NCBI GenBank assembly: GCA_011033025.1
Contig: WFMF01000063.1
Coordinates: 432,572 to 496,571 of the forward strand
Direction of reading: 5' to 3'
DNA: 64,000 nt
Source: Beroe forskalii
Lineage: Eukaryota; Ctenophora; Nuda; Beroida; Beroidae
Below are positions 23,039 to 36,000 of the stretch, piece by piece. Positions within the stretch are counted from its first letter, which is position 1; each line of letters begins with the position of its first letter. The position numbers were made by a program, and so were the translations under genes. The notes beneath the pieces were generated by a model. The model had not been told where the DNA came from and made no database searches. It saw nothing but the letters and a program-made list of their open reading frames with translations.

Positions 23039-25982
23039 TTACAGGCTAGTTGACTTGCCATTGACTTGCCCGATATCGAGGGTGGAACACCTCACACTGC
23101 CGCCTCCTTTCAGAAATTCCTCGTACTCCACTTCAACGACTTTGTATCTGGGAATAACCCCGGTTTTAGTGGGTTGATAAGGCAAGATTCATGTTTGATA
23201 AATTGCCAATCTCCTAATGCACTCTGCATCTTCTGGTAATAATGTTGCGTTATATACGCCTCTTGTTGTTATACACATGGGAACATTGGAATTGGATCGA
23301 TGTGATGTACGAATCTAAACATTATAACATTGGTAACTCCAGCCCCAGTGTGACTTATCCAAGGGTGCCCAGTAAATCCTTAAGTCTGTCACTGAACTTG
23401 CCAGCCACCACCACAGCCTCATCCTTTGTCACTGATGAAAGACACTGAGTTGCAGGCAAACTGCAGGGCTTCCTTCTCAGTCAACTCTATCAATTTCTCA
23501 CTGTCTGAAACAATAACAAGTGGTTACTGGTTAGATAACAGACAGATTTGCGAGTGTGCGACTTTTTTTCAATAGGGGATTTGCATCTTTGTTATTTTAC
23601 ATTGGTATGGCATCAAGAAGCATGTATATCGCAACGCCGCAACAATCATACACTTGTGAGCAGGGCAAATCCTGAAGAGAACCCTGCAGTTTCAGTTCCT
23701 TGTCTAACATACCGTTCAGCAAGGACATCCACTGCATATTCATTAAAATTAGCCGAGGGAATGTACTTAGCTTTCTCTCCACTCATACAAGGACAAATGC
23801 TGCATACATTCTGCCGTTCCACAGAAATATTCCCTTGTGGTTTGGATAGTAGCTCATTGCATTTGCAACCATTATCTGTTATCAATTATTGGAGAATTGG
23901 TATTTAATTTAAACTATTTACTGTCTTACCAATAACGCTGCGAATGGTTTTGAGAGATTCCTCATCAAAAGCCCCAGGGAACATCATCACGTGACCAAGT
24001 GAAAGAGGTGCCATGCAGACGTCAATGTGGTAGAACCTCTCTGAAAATAGGGCATGTAGCACAGAAGCCGGTGAAAATGAAATATCGGCAATCGTCAAAT
24101 AGGAATGGAGAATGAATTTTTCGGTAGTATCATCTAAAAGTATAACTATAAAAAGCAGTAAAAAGCAAAATGAAGGCTACCAATAATTCTATTTTCTAAG
24201 CACCAACCATCGATTAGTTTGACTTTGAACACGTCCTTCTTGTCCAGGGACAGTCGATCAAGGATCACATTGTACCCTTCTTCCGTTCCTCTGATACCGT
24301 AACCGTAGAAGAAAGCCGACAAGTCGTACATTGGACTCAACTCAGCATTGCCTTCACAGTACGTACCCGCGGTAAGACCCTGCCAGAAGTTTAACCTTTA
24401 AAGGACGATGCGGATCAGGAATAAATCAGATATACAATTTGCATTGCCGCACTGTTTCAGTTTCACTTTCCGTGCATTATATATTGGAAATTTGACGCTC
24501 AAATCAGATAAAAACAGATATTATATGTTCTGCAAGGTAAAAAAAGGGAAATTCCCATTAAATTTCAAATACCATTTTGTCCATCTCTTCCACTTGGAAG
24601 CCCTTCTCCCTGAGCCAGTTAGCGAAGTGCTCCGATTCTTGCCGTCTGGGTTCTGCGTTCATTCCGGCAACCAGAGCGCTGTTGTTGTGCACGACTGCAG
24701 CGTTGGCACAATACACCATGTCCACTGCACCGGGGTTATTCGGGAGTTCAGGGTTTTGTGAGAATTTTGTGAGAATTAAGTCTGCAACACGACCTCCAAA
24801 TTTCCGAGTGTTGCGCGCTAGCGATGGGAGAAATCCATCTAGATAAACTGCAACTGCTGTTCAGAATATAAAATACTTTGAAATTGTATACATGATGTAT
24901 AAAATTGTATACATCGTGTATACAATTGTATACACCGCGTATAAAATTGTATAATTCGTGTATACAATTGTAAACAATTGTATACATCGTGTATACAATT
25001 GTATACAATTGTATACACCGCGTGTCCGCGTATACAATTGTATACAGATCTTGTATATAATTGTAAACATAGTGTATACAATTGCATACATCCTGTATAC
25101 AATTGTATACATCTGTATATAATTGTATACATCCTGTATACAATTGTATACATCTGTATATAATTGTATACATCTTGTATATAACTGTATACATCGTGTA
25201 TACAATTGTATACATCGTGTATACAATTGTATGCATCGTGTATACAATTGTATACATCGTGTTTACAATTGTATACAATTGTATACATACTGTATACAAT
25301 TGTATACATCTGTATATAATTGTATACATCCTGTATACAATTGTATACATCTTGTATATAACTGTATACATCGTGTATACAATTGTATTCATCGTGTATG
25401 TGATTGTATACACCGCGTATACAATTGTATACATCGTGTGAGCAATTGTATACACCGCGTATACAATTGTAGCCACCTTGTATACATCGTGTATACAATT
25501 GTATACATCATGTGTGCAATTGTATACACCGCGTATACAATTGTAGTCACCTTGTCTACAATTGTATACACCGCGTATACAATTGTATACACGATACATA
25601 CAATTGTATACATCGTGTATACATCGTGTATACAATTGTATACATCGTGTATACATCGTGTATCCAATTGTATACATCGTGTGTGCAATTGTATACATCG
25701 TGTGTGAAATTATATACATCGTGTGTATTTTCAAGATTCTGAGAATACACACGATGTATATTTCCTCGTACCGGGGGCAGGTTGGCAGATCTCGGGCTGG
25801 AGTCCGTGGTCCTGGTAAGTCCGTCTCAGGCCCTCCCACTGCTTAAGAGCCAGGGGCTTGTCCACCGGCACGTCACACGTCATGAACACGTTGAGACCCT
25901 TGTGGATGACGTCGTACTGAGTCGGGGGCACCATCATTATCCTCCTGTAGATCTGGCAAGCAGCTTGTCTCACGGACTTCAT
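23039..25982 (-). CDS. DDAH-like amidinotransferase-superfamily hydrolase, with lesions
   Basis: Exons: 25772-25982 (possibly from an acceptor near 26002), 24573-24724, 24208-24379, 23930-24040, 23359-23504, 23039-23147; about 299 residues. The family hydrolyses dimethylarginine, citrulline or related guanidino/ureido substrates with a Cys-His pair. Seen in order: MMVPPTQYDV, VYCANAAVVHNN (family FTANAGLV), YGYGIRG, the catalytic-His strand FYHIDVCMAPL, FACNSV, and FLKGGGSVRC with the nucleophilic Cys. The acidic loop reads CEGNAELS where relatives usually have EGxGD. Two lesions: one extra nucleotide near 23431 breaks the frame after FACNSVSFI, and the donor after that exon is ATAAGT rather than GTAAGT although phase fits. 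So it is either a decaying gene or contains sequence errors. Substrate cannot be assigned. Confidence 0.8.
24881..25760. repeat. Intronic minisatellite, about 21-bp palindromic unit
   Basis: Some 40 degenerate copies of TATACAATTGTATACATCGTG fill nearly all of the first intron identified in the amidinotransferase gene. The unit contains the palindrome TATACAATTGTATA. Variants insert CCGCG or drop bases. The outermost copy comes within a few bases of the donor at 25771. The array has no stops in several frames, so it generates long spurious ORFs. Confidence 0.95.
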
Positions 25983-26649
25983 CGAGCTGCTGGGGTCTCC
26001 CACTCAAAAGAGGGGTTGCAGTAGACCGAGACTAATTATAATTATGATTTCTGGTATAGGAAAGTGGCACGGAAATTTTCTTTTAAAACACAAAAAGATA
26101 CATCTGAAAAATATTTTGGTGCTCCACTGTACATCAAAAATCCTATTCAAAACTAGCCACCTAATAGAATACGTTATTTAGCCTTTGTTGACTATATTTT
26201 GCCGGTTTTAACCGGCTCTTTTGACTAACAAATAACAACTTAACCGGTTCATTGGACCGGTCAATATCTGTGCAATCTTAATTATAATGTCATTCAAGTT
26301 AATTATTAATATACTAAGCCAAGTGAAGTTTAAAATATGTTTCACCAAAACCAGTCTCTAATTAGATAAGCCTGAGTTTATCAACAAGCAGCAGAAAGCC
26401 ATTGCAAAAGACGGAAGAACTTTTGAGACTGCAAGAGGTGCCTCAAAGCTCCACGTAAATGGATCAGAATATTCAATATACAATATTCAATATTCCTATA
26501 TTGTTCTTCATATAGTTATATCAACTTCAAGGACTAAATGTATACGATAGTCAATGTTGGGATGTTTGGTAATATGGAATTTTCCACAAAACCACAATTT
26601 GTACGCATGTGATTGTGATTTAAAATGGTACCTACAAACATGATCATAT

Positions 26650-27003
26650 TTCAGAAGATTTTTCAGAAATGAGCTCATCACTTGGGTATGTATAAAATGT
26701 ATGTTTTGGAAATGATTTAGGGTAGTGATGAGGTAGTATGTATGTAGGTTTGCAAAATGATGAGCTCATCACTAAGAGGCGAAATTTTGGCATCAACCGC
26801 TCGTTGGAAAATTGGACCAATGTTGGACCTAAATTACAGCAGTGGTGACGTCCCTTCAGCCTTTCATGAGTGACGTAACATAAATCTTGAAATGATGAGA
26901 TGAGGTTGGGGTATGTATGTATCTTTCCCAAATGATGAGGTAGTGATAAGGTAGTATGTATGTATGTTCAAAAAGGCCAATTTTTGATGAGCTCATTTCT
27001 GGA
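26650..27003. mobile_element. MITE with ATGAGCTCAT termini
   Basis: CAGAAATGAGCTCATCA at the left is inverted at the right (TGATGAGCTCATTTCTG). The interior has several GATGAGGTAGTATGTATG repeats and a central GATGAGCTCATCAC palindrome. No ORF. Confidence 0.65.
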
Positions 27004-27180
27004 TGGCCCCTTATTACGAAACTGGGCATGCTTTTTTACAATTTCATCCAGTTGCTCACCACCATTAACAAATTTATAACTGTATTGTAAAGTTCGTTAG
27101 GAATGTTGTCTAAATAGAACTTCTTACAAGTAAAAGAAATAAAATAAATAGAGTGGTGTCCCGACATATTTTACTCATAT

Positions 27181-27424
27181 CAAGTACATTTGAGACCTTA
27201 AAATCCCATGTCGCCTCAGGCGATATTTGTCCCTTTTTTGCCACTCATCTTGATCAAGCGACTTTTCGCGCATTAATAGGGCGTGAAATCTGGGCGTGGC
27301 CACGGGTTGTGAATGGTGTCTTTGGAGTAAAACATGTTTTGCGCGACATGGGAAAAAAGGTGGCAAAAAGGGACAAATGTCGCCCTGAGTCGACATGGGA
27401 TTTTAAGGCCTCAAATGTCCTTGA
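27181..27424. mobile_element. 244-bp foldback element, about 65-bp inverted repeats
   Basis: Arms starting CAAGTACATTTGAGACCTTA and, on the other strand, CAAGGACATTTGAGGCCTTA pair through AAAATCCCATGTCG and ATTTGTCCC to TTTTTGCCAC. The loop is about 110 bp. The apparent 103-residue ORF across it is a by-product of the inverted arms. Confidence 0.8.
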
Positions 27425-28792
27425 TTATATTATGTTATGGTTAGGTATCATGTTTAAACTTTAAGAGTTGCTAGGCCTAGGGTTAGGAATAGGAGCCACT
27501 CCCAACCTTGAGCCACGCCCAAAAAACACATCTTTCCTGCCAATCAGTGGCAAAGAAGGGAAAAGTGGGAAAAAGTAGCTTTCATTTGGAGACAGTTGGC
27601 CATAATTTTTACCTGTCTGAGTATTATCAGCCAAATTCTCGGTCATTTCCCGTCACCAATTCCTGGTGCTGCAAATAATTTAAAACTGTGGAATATGCAT
27701 TCTTATTTTTGTTGAAATTGAAAGGCAAAAGCTTGCGATTCGCCTTTCAATTATTATGAAGTATTATTAGGTGAAAACATAAATTTGCAATGACAAAACA
27801 CAATCCAACTCATTCAATATGAAAATCCTTGAAAAGTCCATGACAAAAGAAAAGTCCGCCGAGGATTGTGCGTGCTTGGTCGCTTTGTTGACGGATATAC
27901 TCAAGAAACAAGTTCAGCTGCAAGACTGGACATATTTCAATTACACACGCCATTCGATTTCGTGAGCTACAGCTTTTCTCGCACTTGCAGTAAATGCAAC
28001 TAAAGGAGCTAGTTAAAACGTTCAATGATATGATGGAGTTTTAAAATCAGGAGCTTTCGAAAATCATGTGAGTATCGTCGTCAGCAGTATAAATGCAGTT
28101 TAACCGTCGGATCTCATTGTATCTGTTAATGGGCCAAATTAACGGTCAAAGGAAAAAATCGTGATTATAGCGACAATGGCAATTGTTATTGTAGAAATGG
28201 TTTTGGCAATACCCATCGCCACTATGGATCGTCCTAGTAGTAGTGTTTTACAATTCCTTGCCATTATATTTATAAGGCAAAGAACATTCCGACATGCGCT
28301 TCTACTCACAACTGCTTTTATGCTCGGCTCTTTTTACTTCTTTATGCTTACTGTGGAAACTGGAAGTCAGAAAGTATGTAACTGTAAGTCGAAAACTTAG
28401 TCCCGACATCACATCAATGCTGTGATATCGCAATCGCGGGGATCAAGAGCAGTTTTAACTTTTAGTCACGGCTTTGGTCTATGAGGTGCTCAGCGTGAAT
28501 GTTATGTCCGTGATAATTGTGGCCGATTAGGTAGTCTTTCAATTTCATCCGTAAAAAATCAAAGGCAATTTAATCGATTCCTATTATAATTGACTATCAA
28601 GGACTTTAGGAAAGAAGACTGTATTTTACACAAGCTAAGTATAACTATAAGTATAATATTTTAAAGGATATGTGGATTATCTACGGACCGGGACAGTACT
28701 GAGTACATTGCTCTCTTACATCTCATGCTCCATATGTTAGAGAGCCCACTGCCCACTTATACCCACAGCCCAGTGGTCAATGGTAATACTAA

Positions 28793-28951
28793 GGAATCGT
28801 TCACATATTACGTAATAAATTTTTGGCCGATTTTATCCCCCCTCCCCCTCGTAATCAAGTTTACAGTAGTTGTATTTGTTACAATAAAATGTTACGTAAT
28901 CATTCGGAACCCCCCTCCCCCATGGTGATTACGTAATATGTGAACGATCCC
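28793..28951. mobile_element. 159-bp MITE with TAA target duplication
   Basis: Termini GGAATCGTTCACATATTACG and (other strand) GGGATCGTTCACATATTACG are flanked by TAA at 28790-28792 and 28952-28954. A 3-bp TAA duplication fits a PIF/Harbinger-type element; that assignment is inference. Confidence 0.75.
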
Positions 28952-29345
28952 TAATGGGGAAAAAGAAGACGAGTGTATATAGACTTGTAATTCACATTAG
29001 CTTATATGAAATGACATAGACAAAATTACAATCAAAAAACGCATGCCAAATTAAAGTAACCCGAATGATTCACATTAACAATTACACTACAGGGAGAAAT
29101 CAAATCTTTTTTCGTACTCGTAGGGCTGGGAGTTATAGTACTAGTAGTGGATTTGGATAATCTAACCAAATGGATCTTAAATATAAAATTGTGATCCTCA
29201 CAATATAAACCGGCAACAATTTTTTCTAATTCTTATAGTATTAAGCTGTTGAAAAAAAAGTTTGAATAATAAAAATCTTTTACTGAGATCAGTCACCAAA
29301 TCTGTTTGCGGCTTAAAGTAAATAAAAGCCTAAAAGTAAAAGGGC

Positions 29346-29476
29346 TAACGGGGGCAGTTCGAACTACAGTTTAACTGAGGTGTCGCCACCTCTGTTACTA
29401 AATCCATGCAAATAACATGTCTGTACGCCGCGCTCACCAAGGACGCGCACACTGCAGTTCGAAGTGTTACCGTTAA
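29346..29476. mobile_element. GCAGTTCGAACT-ended MITE, copy 1
   Basis: Ends resemble TAACGGGGGCAGTTCGAACT on both sides in inverted orientation. The interior has CGCCGCGC / GCGCACAC motifs. Related copies lie at 36440-36572 and 38416-38553. Confidence 0.65.
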
Positions 29477-29778
29477 TGAAAAAGAAAGCTGCTCAATGTA
29501 CACCCTTAAAACTTCTATAGAGTTGGACGTGCAGTTTGTCTCTAACTTTTCATGCGTGGCGATTGGCGAAATACTATTATATTTGCGACGTACGCTGAAT
29601 GCTGATGTAAGAAGCAAGTGCAACACACAGTTAAAGTGTTAATGGTAAAACACATTTGTCCGTGTCGCTAGAAAAGGTCGAGACATTACGGTGCTTATAC
29701 TGATAGAAACTGAACAAGAGTTAAATCAAAGCATATGAAGATATTTAATATTATGATAGATGATAGAGCCCCCCCACC

Positions 29779-29815
29779 CCCATTTGATGTTGTTAATTTA
29801 AACAACATCAAATGG
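29779..29815. repeat. Perfect 37-bp palindrome
   Basis: CCATTTGATGTTGTT is followed by its exact reverse complement after a short AATTTA spacer, directly next to a C-rich run. Possible short foldback or cruciform-forming site. Confidence 0.7.
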
Positions 29816-30976
29816 TAGTTAAAATTAAGTTCAGTAAGACAGAAATTTTCTTGAAATTCACCTTTTTAAAATTTAAATAAATAGATAAACCATGATTTTA
29901 GTTGTATATTTATGCAAAATAGCGAAAATTGGGGCTATGAAAAATGAAAATTTGCTTATGTTAATTTTGGCCCCCTTATTTTTCAAAAGCCTCCCTACCC
30001 CCAAATAAAATCTGTGGGGGAGCCGGGAGGGGGGCTTGGCCCCCTGCACCAGCCCGAAACTGTGTGTAAGTAATGGCATGATTAGGATCAACAATATATC
30101 AAGATTATCATCAAAGATGTTCTGATGGGATTATATTGTGATTACTATGCGTTTATAATCAAATACATAATGGCGATTAATAATTTTCAATCAAAAGATT
30201 TAAACCATTATATTTTAAGCACAAAATCTTAACATAACAAGCTTACGTATAATATTATAATATATGGATTTTCTGTTCTATATGATAAAAATTAAGTGTA
30301 TATAATATCAAGAATAAAAATTAAAAAAGCATTAACTTATATAAGTAGCCGAAAGTTCGTTTACAATAAAGTATCAATATACAACCTAAATAAATACACC
30401 TTGATGCCTTTTTCTGTGAAATTTGGACTTTGTAAAGCTGATTTAATCAAAAATTTTTAAAGAATTTCTCAATTATGTGTCCAAGGAACTAGGAAGTTTT
30501 GCGGAAATTTAAACAAACATAATATATAAGAGAACCATGCTTCCAAACAAACGAAACTGTACGACTTACAGGCGTTTATTCACGGTATAAGAACGCCATG
30601 ATAAGGCTCTATAAGGAGTAAATTGATGTACAATGCACAGTACAACCACTATAGATACATTTACCAAATGCTGTGTACTAGAGAACGTTATAACGCAACA
30701 TAGTAAACTGAATGATTAGCATATCAAGCCGGTGCCCAAGATCTTAAGGGCCAATTAGATGTCATCAATTCACTGCTCTAAACCATGTCAATGCCGGTAC
30801 GTTCAACCGTCTGGTAGTTAAATACGTGACCTCTAATTGCCAGTGCATTCTCCTATTATTATACGCATGCGTGTATTGTGTACAGATGGATCGCAACTTT
30901 AACGTTAACGCGTTGACTTTCGTTTAATTTCTATCGAAAGTAAAGGCACACTGATGTCAAAATTGCGCGTCTTACA

Positions 30977-32083
30977 CCCTGGCTCCTGTTACGAGAAAAA
31001 CTCGCGAGTCAAGCCGAAAAAACTCGCGAGAAATTTATTCGTCGTAGCTCCTGTGCAAGAAAACTTGCGAGAAAAATCGGCCTTTTGACTCGCGAGAATG
31101 TTCGGGAGGCAAATTTAAAAAGACGAAATTACATCATGAGAAAAACTCGCAAGGTAAATACAAAAAGGAATAATTGGTTTATTGATTGATCAATGGAAGT
31201 ATGCAGCAGAGCCCAATTAGATCATGATTTATACCACCCGGATGTAAAATCAAATTACCTCATTAAATGTATGTGCATAGGTATTACAACAAGAGCCGTA
31301 TAGTGTATACATCGCAATCTTTACTACTTTACTACCAGAGTATCAGAAGGAGCAGAGCGAACCTGAATTAGGTACATCAAGAATCAAGATACGAATTCAT
31401 CTCAGATAGTCAGATTAATGATAAATGACAGTTTGCTGCAATTTTGACAAGTCAAAATAAATGAATTAACTTTTCGACCAATATAGCTTATCATTATGAT
31501 GAGTTTGAACTGATTGGTAAGAACTATACATCACTTGTCCTGCAATCAATAAATTTCCATGCCTTCAATAGTGAGATAAACGTCAGTTAAGCAGTTATGT
31601 AATTAGTTGTAGTTAGCTACGAGGATTGCTATGAAGACATTGGTAGTGATTGCTCCAAATAACAAATATGAGAATGAAATTGAGATCTAATTAGCCTTGT
31701 TCAGTACCTAATCTGAAAATACAAGATTGGTCCATCATTAGAAAAAAGAACACTTGGATAACGGTTTTTTGGTTGCATTGTCCATCAATGGTTGAATTTA
31801 GAATGAAGTCGTTCTATCGGACTTCATTCACGCACGCTTCGAAAGTTCAAGAACTTTTCATACTCGTTGAGGGATGATTCTTAACTCCTGTGTGCAAAAA
31901 TGTAGAATGTTAATTTTACACAGTTAGGTACACACGCAGTGACTATCGAAGTATCGAGTGTCAATTACATCCACGCTTAAACGGAATACTCGTATACAGG
32001 AGCCATGTTGATGAAAATACAAATTTGTCGCGAGTTTTTCTCGCGAGAATGTTCGCGAGTATTTCTCGTAACAGGAGCCAGGG
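30977..32083. mobile_element. 1.1-kb element with CCCTGGCTCCTGTTACGAGA termini
   Basis: Both ends start CCCTGGCTCCTGTTACGAGA in inverted orientation and continue into clusters of CTCGCGAG palindromes. A second inner pair of GGCTCCTGT / ACAGGAGCC follows. Flanks show TCTTA on both sides (30970-30974 and 32084-32088), an imperfect target duplication. There is no transposase ORF. The surrounding gene-free stretch 29850-33016 otherwise shows nothing recognisable. Confidence 0.75.
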
Positions 32084-33016
32084 TCTTAACTATCGTTCTC
32101 TTATTTGATCGCTCCATCTGCAGACAGATATGCATGTTATGATACAAGCATTCTCCATTCTGAACTCGCGCCAGCTTAATTAACGCTCATAATAAACTCT
32201 TTAAACTATATTTTCAAATTTAATGTAATCAAAATTGTGTTCAATAAACCGTCTACAGTGACCAAAGGTATAATCGATGCCGATGGCTTTCTCAAATCCG
32301 AGGGTCTCCATTCCGAAACTACCTATTTCAATATATAAAAGTTTCAAATTAAGAGTTTTTGCAAGACCGAATAATATAAATGCGGCACACAAGTCAGATA
32401 AACTTTACAGAGTAATAGTTTCGTTGGTAAATTCTTCGTGCACAAACCCCTGGCTGTGTATATCAGAAGTTCTCTTGAAATTGTCAATTTCTCAGGTGGC
32501 AAACTGATGAAAGGCGGCAAACGATCTGGCTCAAAGCCAGCAGAAACTGAGTGGAATAATACCAACAATGCATGGTCTGGAACTGAAGATTTGGGAGGTA
32601 TATATTAACGTGAGGAAATTGTGAGGAGTTGACATCAGCAATTCGGTTAGGATGATGTCCGACTGTACGTGTTTCTCAGGGATTCCGATCAGAGCATATC
32701 TGACTTTATCTCATGGGTTTCGGATGTTGAGGAAACACTTGATGTTACCTTTTGCGTCCGATGTCACGAATATCTGAGAACAGATCAAGAATGAACGGGG
32801 ATTCGTTAATGCTATCGATAGTTAAGAGGAAAATGTATTCAAACAACAAAAATTTTACTTCAATCGAACATCAACAAATTTATGCAGTAGTTAAGTTGTT
32901 CCAACTATGCCGAGCATTGTCGAGCAATTTATTAACTTGTAGTACAAGTTGTACATTATGACTTGACATTCCGGTCAAACTAAAATATTTGAGTTCCAAC
33001 AGTCATTAGTGTGGAA

Positions 33017-36000
33017 TTATAACATTCTTATCTCCTTCACAAATCCCTCGTTATCTGACAAAGCTTCGGGCGCAAAGGCAGCACACGTGACCCGGGATTC
33101 GTGGGACCGGAACCGGTGGTAGCCGTCATTCTTATCCCGTCTCAGCTGCTTCTTCAGAGGACCTGGTGAAAGCAATGGGGATTGCATGGCTGGGAGTTTA
33201 AGATTGTTATTCAGATAATAAGGAGATTTTGGGTGACTTCAACAGGTGAATTCAACGTGTTTTAATTTAATTTTAAAGGGCCTTCAACAGACTTGTTTCA
33301 GTCTTTTTCGTTTCCATACAGGATCCAGTGAAGTGTGACTGTTAGCATTAAGAGAGCATTTGACTGTGACGCACTTCAATGGCGCAATTCAAAGAATTCT
33401 AAGAAACTCTGGCAGTTTCAGCATCCTATTACCTTTCCCAGAAGCGTTGCTGAAGATTTTGTAGTGGGTCTCCGTTTCCCAGAAGTAACAGAAGTTCTTC
33501 TCATCTCCGCTGATGATGATCTTTCCGTCGTGGGAGAAGGAGGCTTTTATTTGGGAGGAAACGTTGAGGAAACCCTTGTACTTGCACGTCAGCTGCCAGT
33601 TCTGAAGAAAGAGAGAGAATATGTAACACAGGAGTTGCCACATCTGAGATCAGTGTCTGAAATTTCCACAAAACTGCCATTTGTACGTGCGAGCTACTGA
33701 TTCAACATTATATCCACGTACGTAAATGGCACCGCGCAATCGGAAATTTCAGAGTGATCCTCATTTCTCGAGATGGCGACACCTCTGTGACACAGGAGGA
33801 AATATATCAAAATTATTCTGACCAGGTGTTGCAACTCGCGCAACCCAAAATTGTGATATTTCATCAATTCATGAAATCGATTTTTATGTCGCACTTTACG
33901 AAACTTCTGCAGGTTATTCGATTGAAATACTAAAACTCTGAAATACACAGGTCCGAGAGACTAAGTACGTCAATTACACCATTTTTGGAGGAACAAAGAA
34001 TGACGAGCTATGACGGGCAACGGAGGATGTTATTGTTATTGCTATGTAACAATAGTTTTCACATTTCACAAGACCTCAAAACCTATTGATGGGGGCCATG
34101 GAGGCATGTTTGCTAAATGCGAAATATTATCATACGGATAAACAAATTATGAGATCCCCATGTAGATTAATAGGGAAATTTGATTGCAGTCTTCTTTGCC
34201 TGTTTGCGCTCAAACACCAAATGAATGGATTAACCTAAGTTCATGATTACAAATAACTTTAATATATTTATTTTTTATTTCTCGAGTATATGAGCGTCAT
34301 TCCGTCATGAATAGAAGGACCAACGCACGTCAAGAAACCAATTCTAAAGAGAAATAGGAACGATCACGTGATTTTCGAGTTGTCGTCAAAGGACCACGTG
34401 ACATTCGAAAACGTAAGCAGGCTTTGTGAGGAGAAGAAAAAACAAATTTGCTATTATACCATGTTAGGCTGAGTGTGCAAGTGTTGAGAAAAATGAATCA
34501 CGAGCGACATTTTGCCCCCACTCGCCATTAAACCTCATTTATTTTGTTGCAACATTTACCTGCAGTAACCTGTTAATCCCTTGGATGAAACTAAGTTTAG
34601 AAATATTCTTGGTATTGGTTTTCCTGAGTTATGTTAGCGGAAAACCACGCGATGACAGAGCTTTCTACGACCGGAGCAACAGTGAAAGAAGGAGAAAACA
34701 CATGGATTTACCGGACTTGAGAAAGGATGAAGATTCACCGGACGCTACTACCAGCTCAACCTCTTCATCTTCCAGTACCTGGCCCACCACTTCTAGCTCC
34801 TCCAGCTACCCTTCTTCTACCTCCTATACTTCCAGCTCCACTTCCTCTAGCTCTTCCTTTACCACCTGGTCATCGCCAAACACCCTGACTTCAAGTTCAA
34901 CTTCACCAACCACAAGCACCTCGTCAAGCCCAACTTACAGTTCTTCAACGTCTTCTTCATCGAGCTACGGTTCAAGTTCAACATCACTATCAACCAGCAC
35001 CTCTTCCAGCCCAACATCATCCACAGGCACAACTTCATCTTCGAGCCTAAGTTCAAGTTCAACAACCCCAACAACAAGTTCTTCTTCCACCCCCACATCT
35101 TCCACGGAAACAACCAGCACCTCGTCCAGCCCCACTTCAAGTTCAACATCCACAATGATAAGTAGCTCCTCGAGTGATTTCTCAAGTTCAACTGCACCCA
35201 ATGAGTTGGCATCTGATGCTGCTGGTTCAGACAGTTCCTCAGCGAGCTCCACTTCCATCTCGACATCTTCAAGCTCATCCTCTTCTTCCTCTTCTTCATC
35301 CTCCTCCTCTTCCTCATCTCTTCTTCATCCAGTTCTTCCTCCTCCTCCTCCATCTCTTCAACTTCAACCTTCTTCCCCTCAAGTTCTCAAGAAAGCACAG
35401 AAATAACTGACACATCCATACAAGAAAGCACTACGGAATTAAACGTCACATCCGTAAAAGATCCACCGATCCAAGCGATCGGTGGAGACATTGCAAAGAT
35501 TTTGGATGTGCCCAACAAGATCAAACAAAAGGAACTGATTGAGATATTGCAAGAGGTTAAAGATCAAGACGGCTACAACATCGGATTTGAGGCTCAGTTA
35601 GGAGCGCCAGAAAAGTCACTCGCTGCTAAGATGACACTGACAATTTTCGTGAATTTGATTACCGGCTGGTTCTTATTTTAGCACCATGAGACTTCGTTAT
35701 GTTTTATCACATTGAATTTGTATTGGATAATGATTGATAGACTATAGAGCTTGATCTAGAGTGATATGAACACAAACAGTGTCGATGGAAAGTGGAAAGA
35801 TTGCTAGTTGTACAAGGAGAATTTAATGATTAATCAAAATAAATTACTGTAAACCCTAGTGTGGGCATAAAAACATGATAGGAATCTCGAAGAAATTCCG
35901 AATACGATATTAATTGACTTATTGACAATGTTAATTTAAATCCTATATCAAGATATTGCTTTTAGAACAATAGTTACGGCTGAAGCACGGTTCTGTGTCA

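Noticed and set aside
23597-23907. ORFs of 60-119 codons on both strands between two amidinotransferase exons
   Set aside because: They lie between exons whose phases already join (23930 to 23504), show no family motif and overlap in opposite directions.
24748-25839. A 363-residue minus-strand ORF, and several long ORFs on both strands, rich in Tyr, Thr and Cys
   Set aside because: They are translations of the 21-bp intronic minisatellite, which happens to lack stops; no start context or homology.
27153-27464. Plus- and minus-strand ORFs of 73-103 codons
   Set aside because: They run through the arms of a foldback element, and both strands read alike because of the inverted repeat.
28161-28400. 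79-codon hydrophobic plus-strand ORF
   Set aside because: One hydrophobic stretch only; no homology, splice signals or neighbours to support an exon.
34859-35353. Minus-strand Glu/Lys- and Leu/Val-rich ORFs of 97-164 codons
   Set aside because: Mirror images of the Ser codon repeats of the plus-strand gene, which has a signal peptide and a coherent layout.
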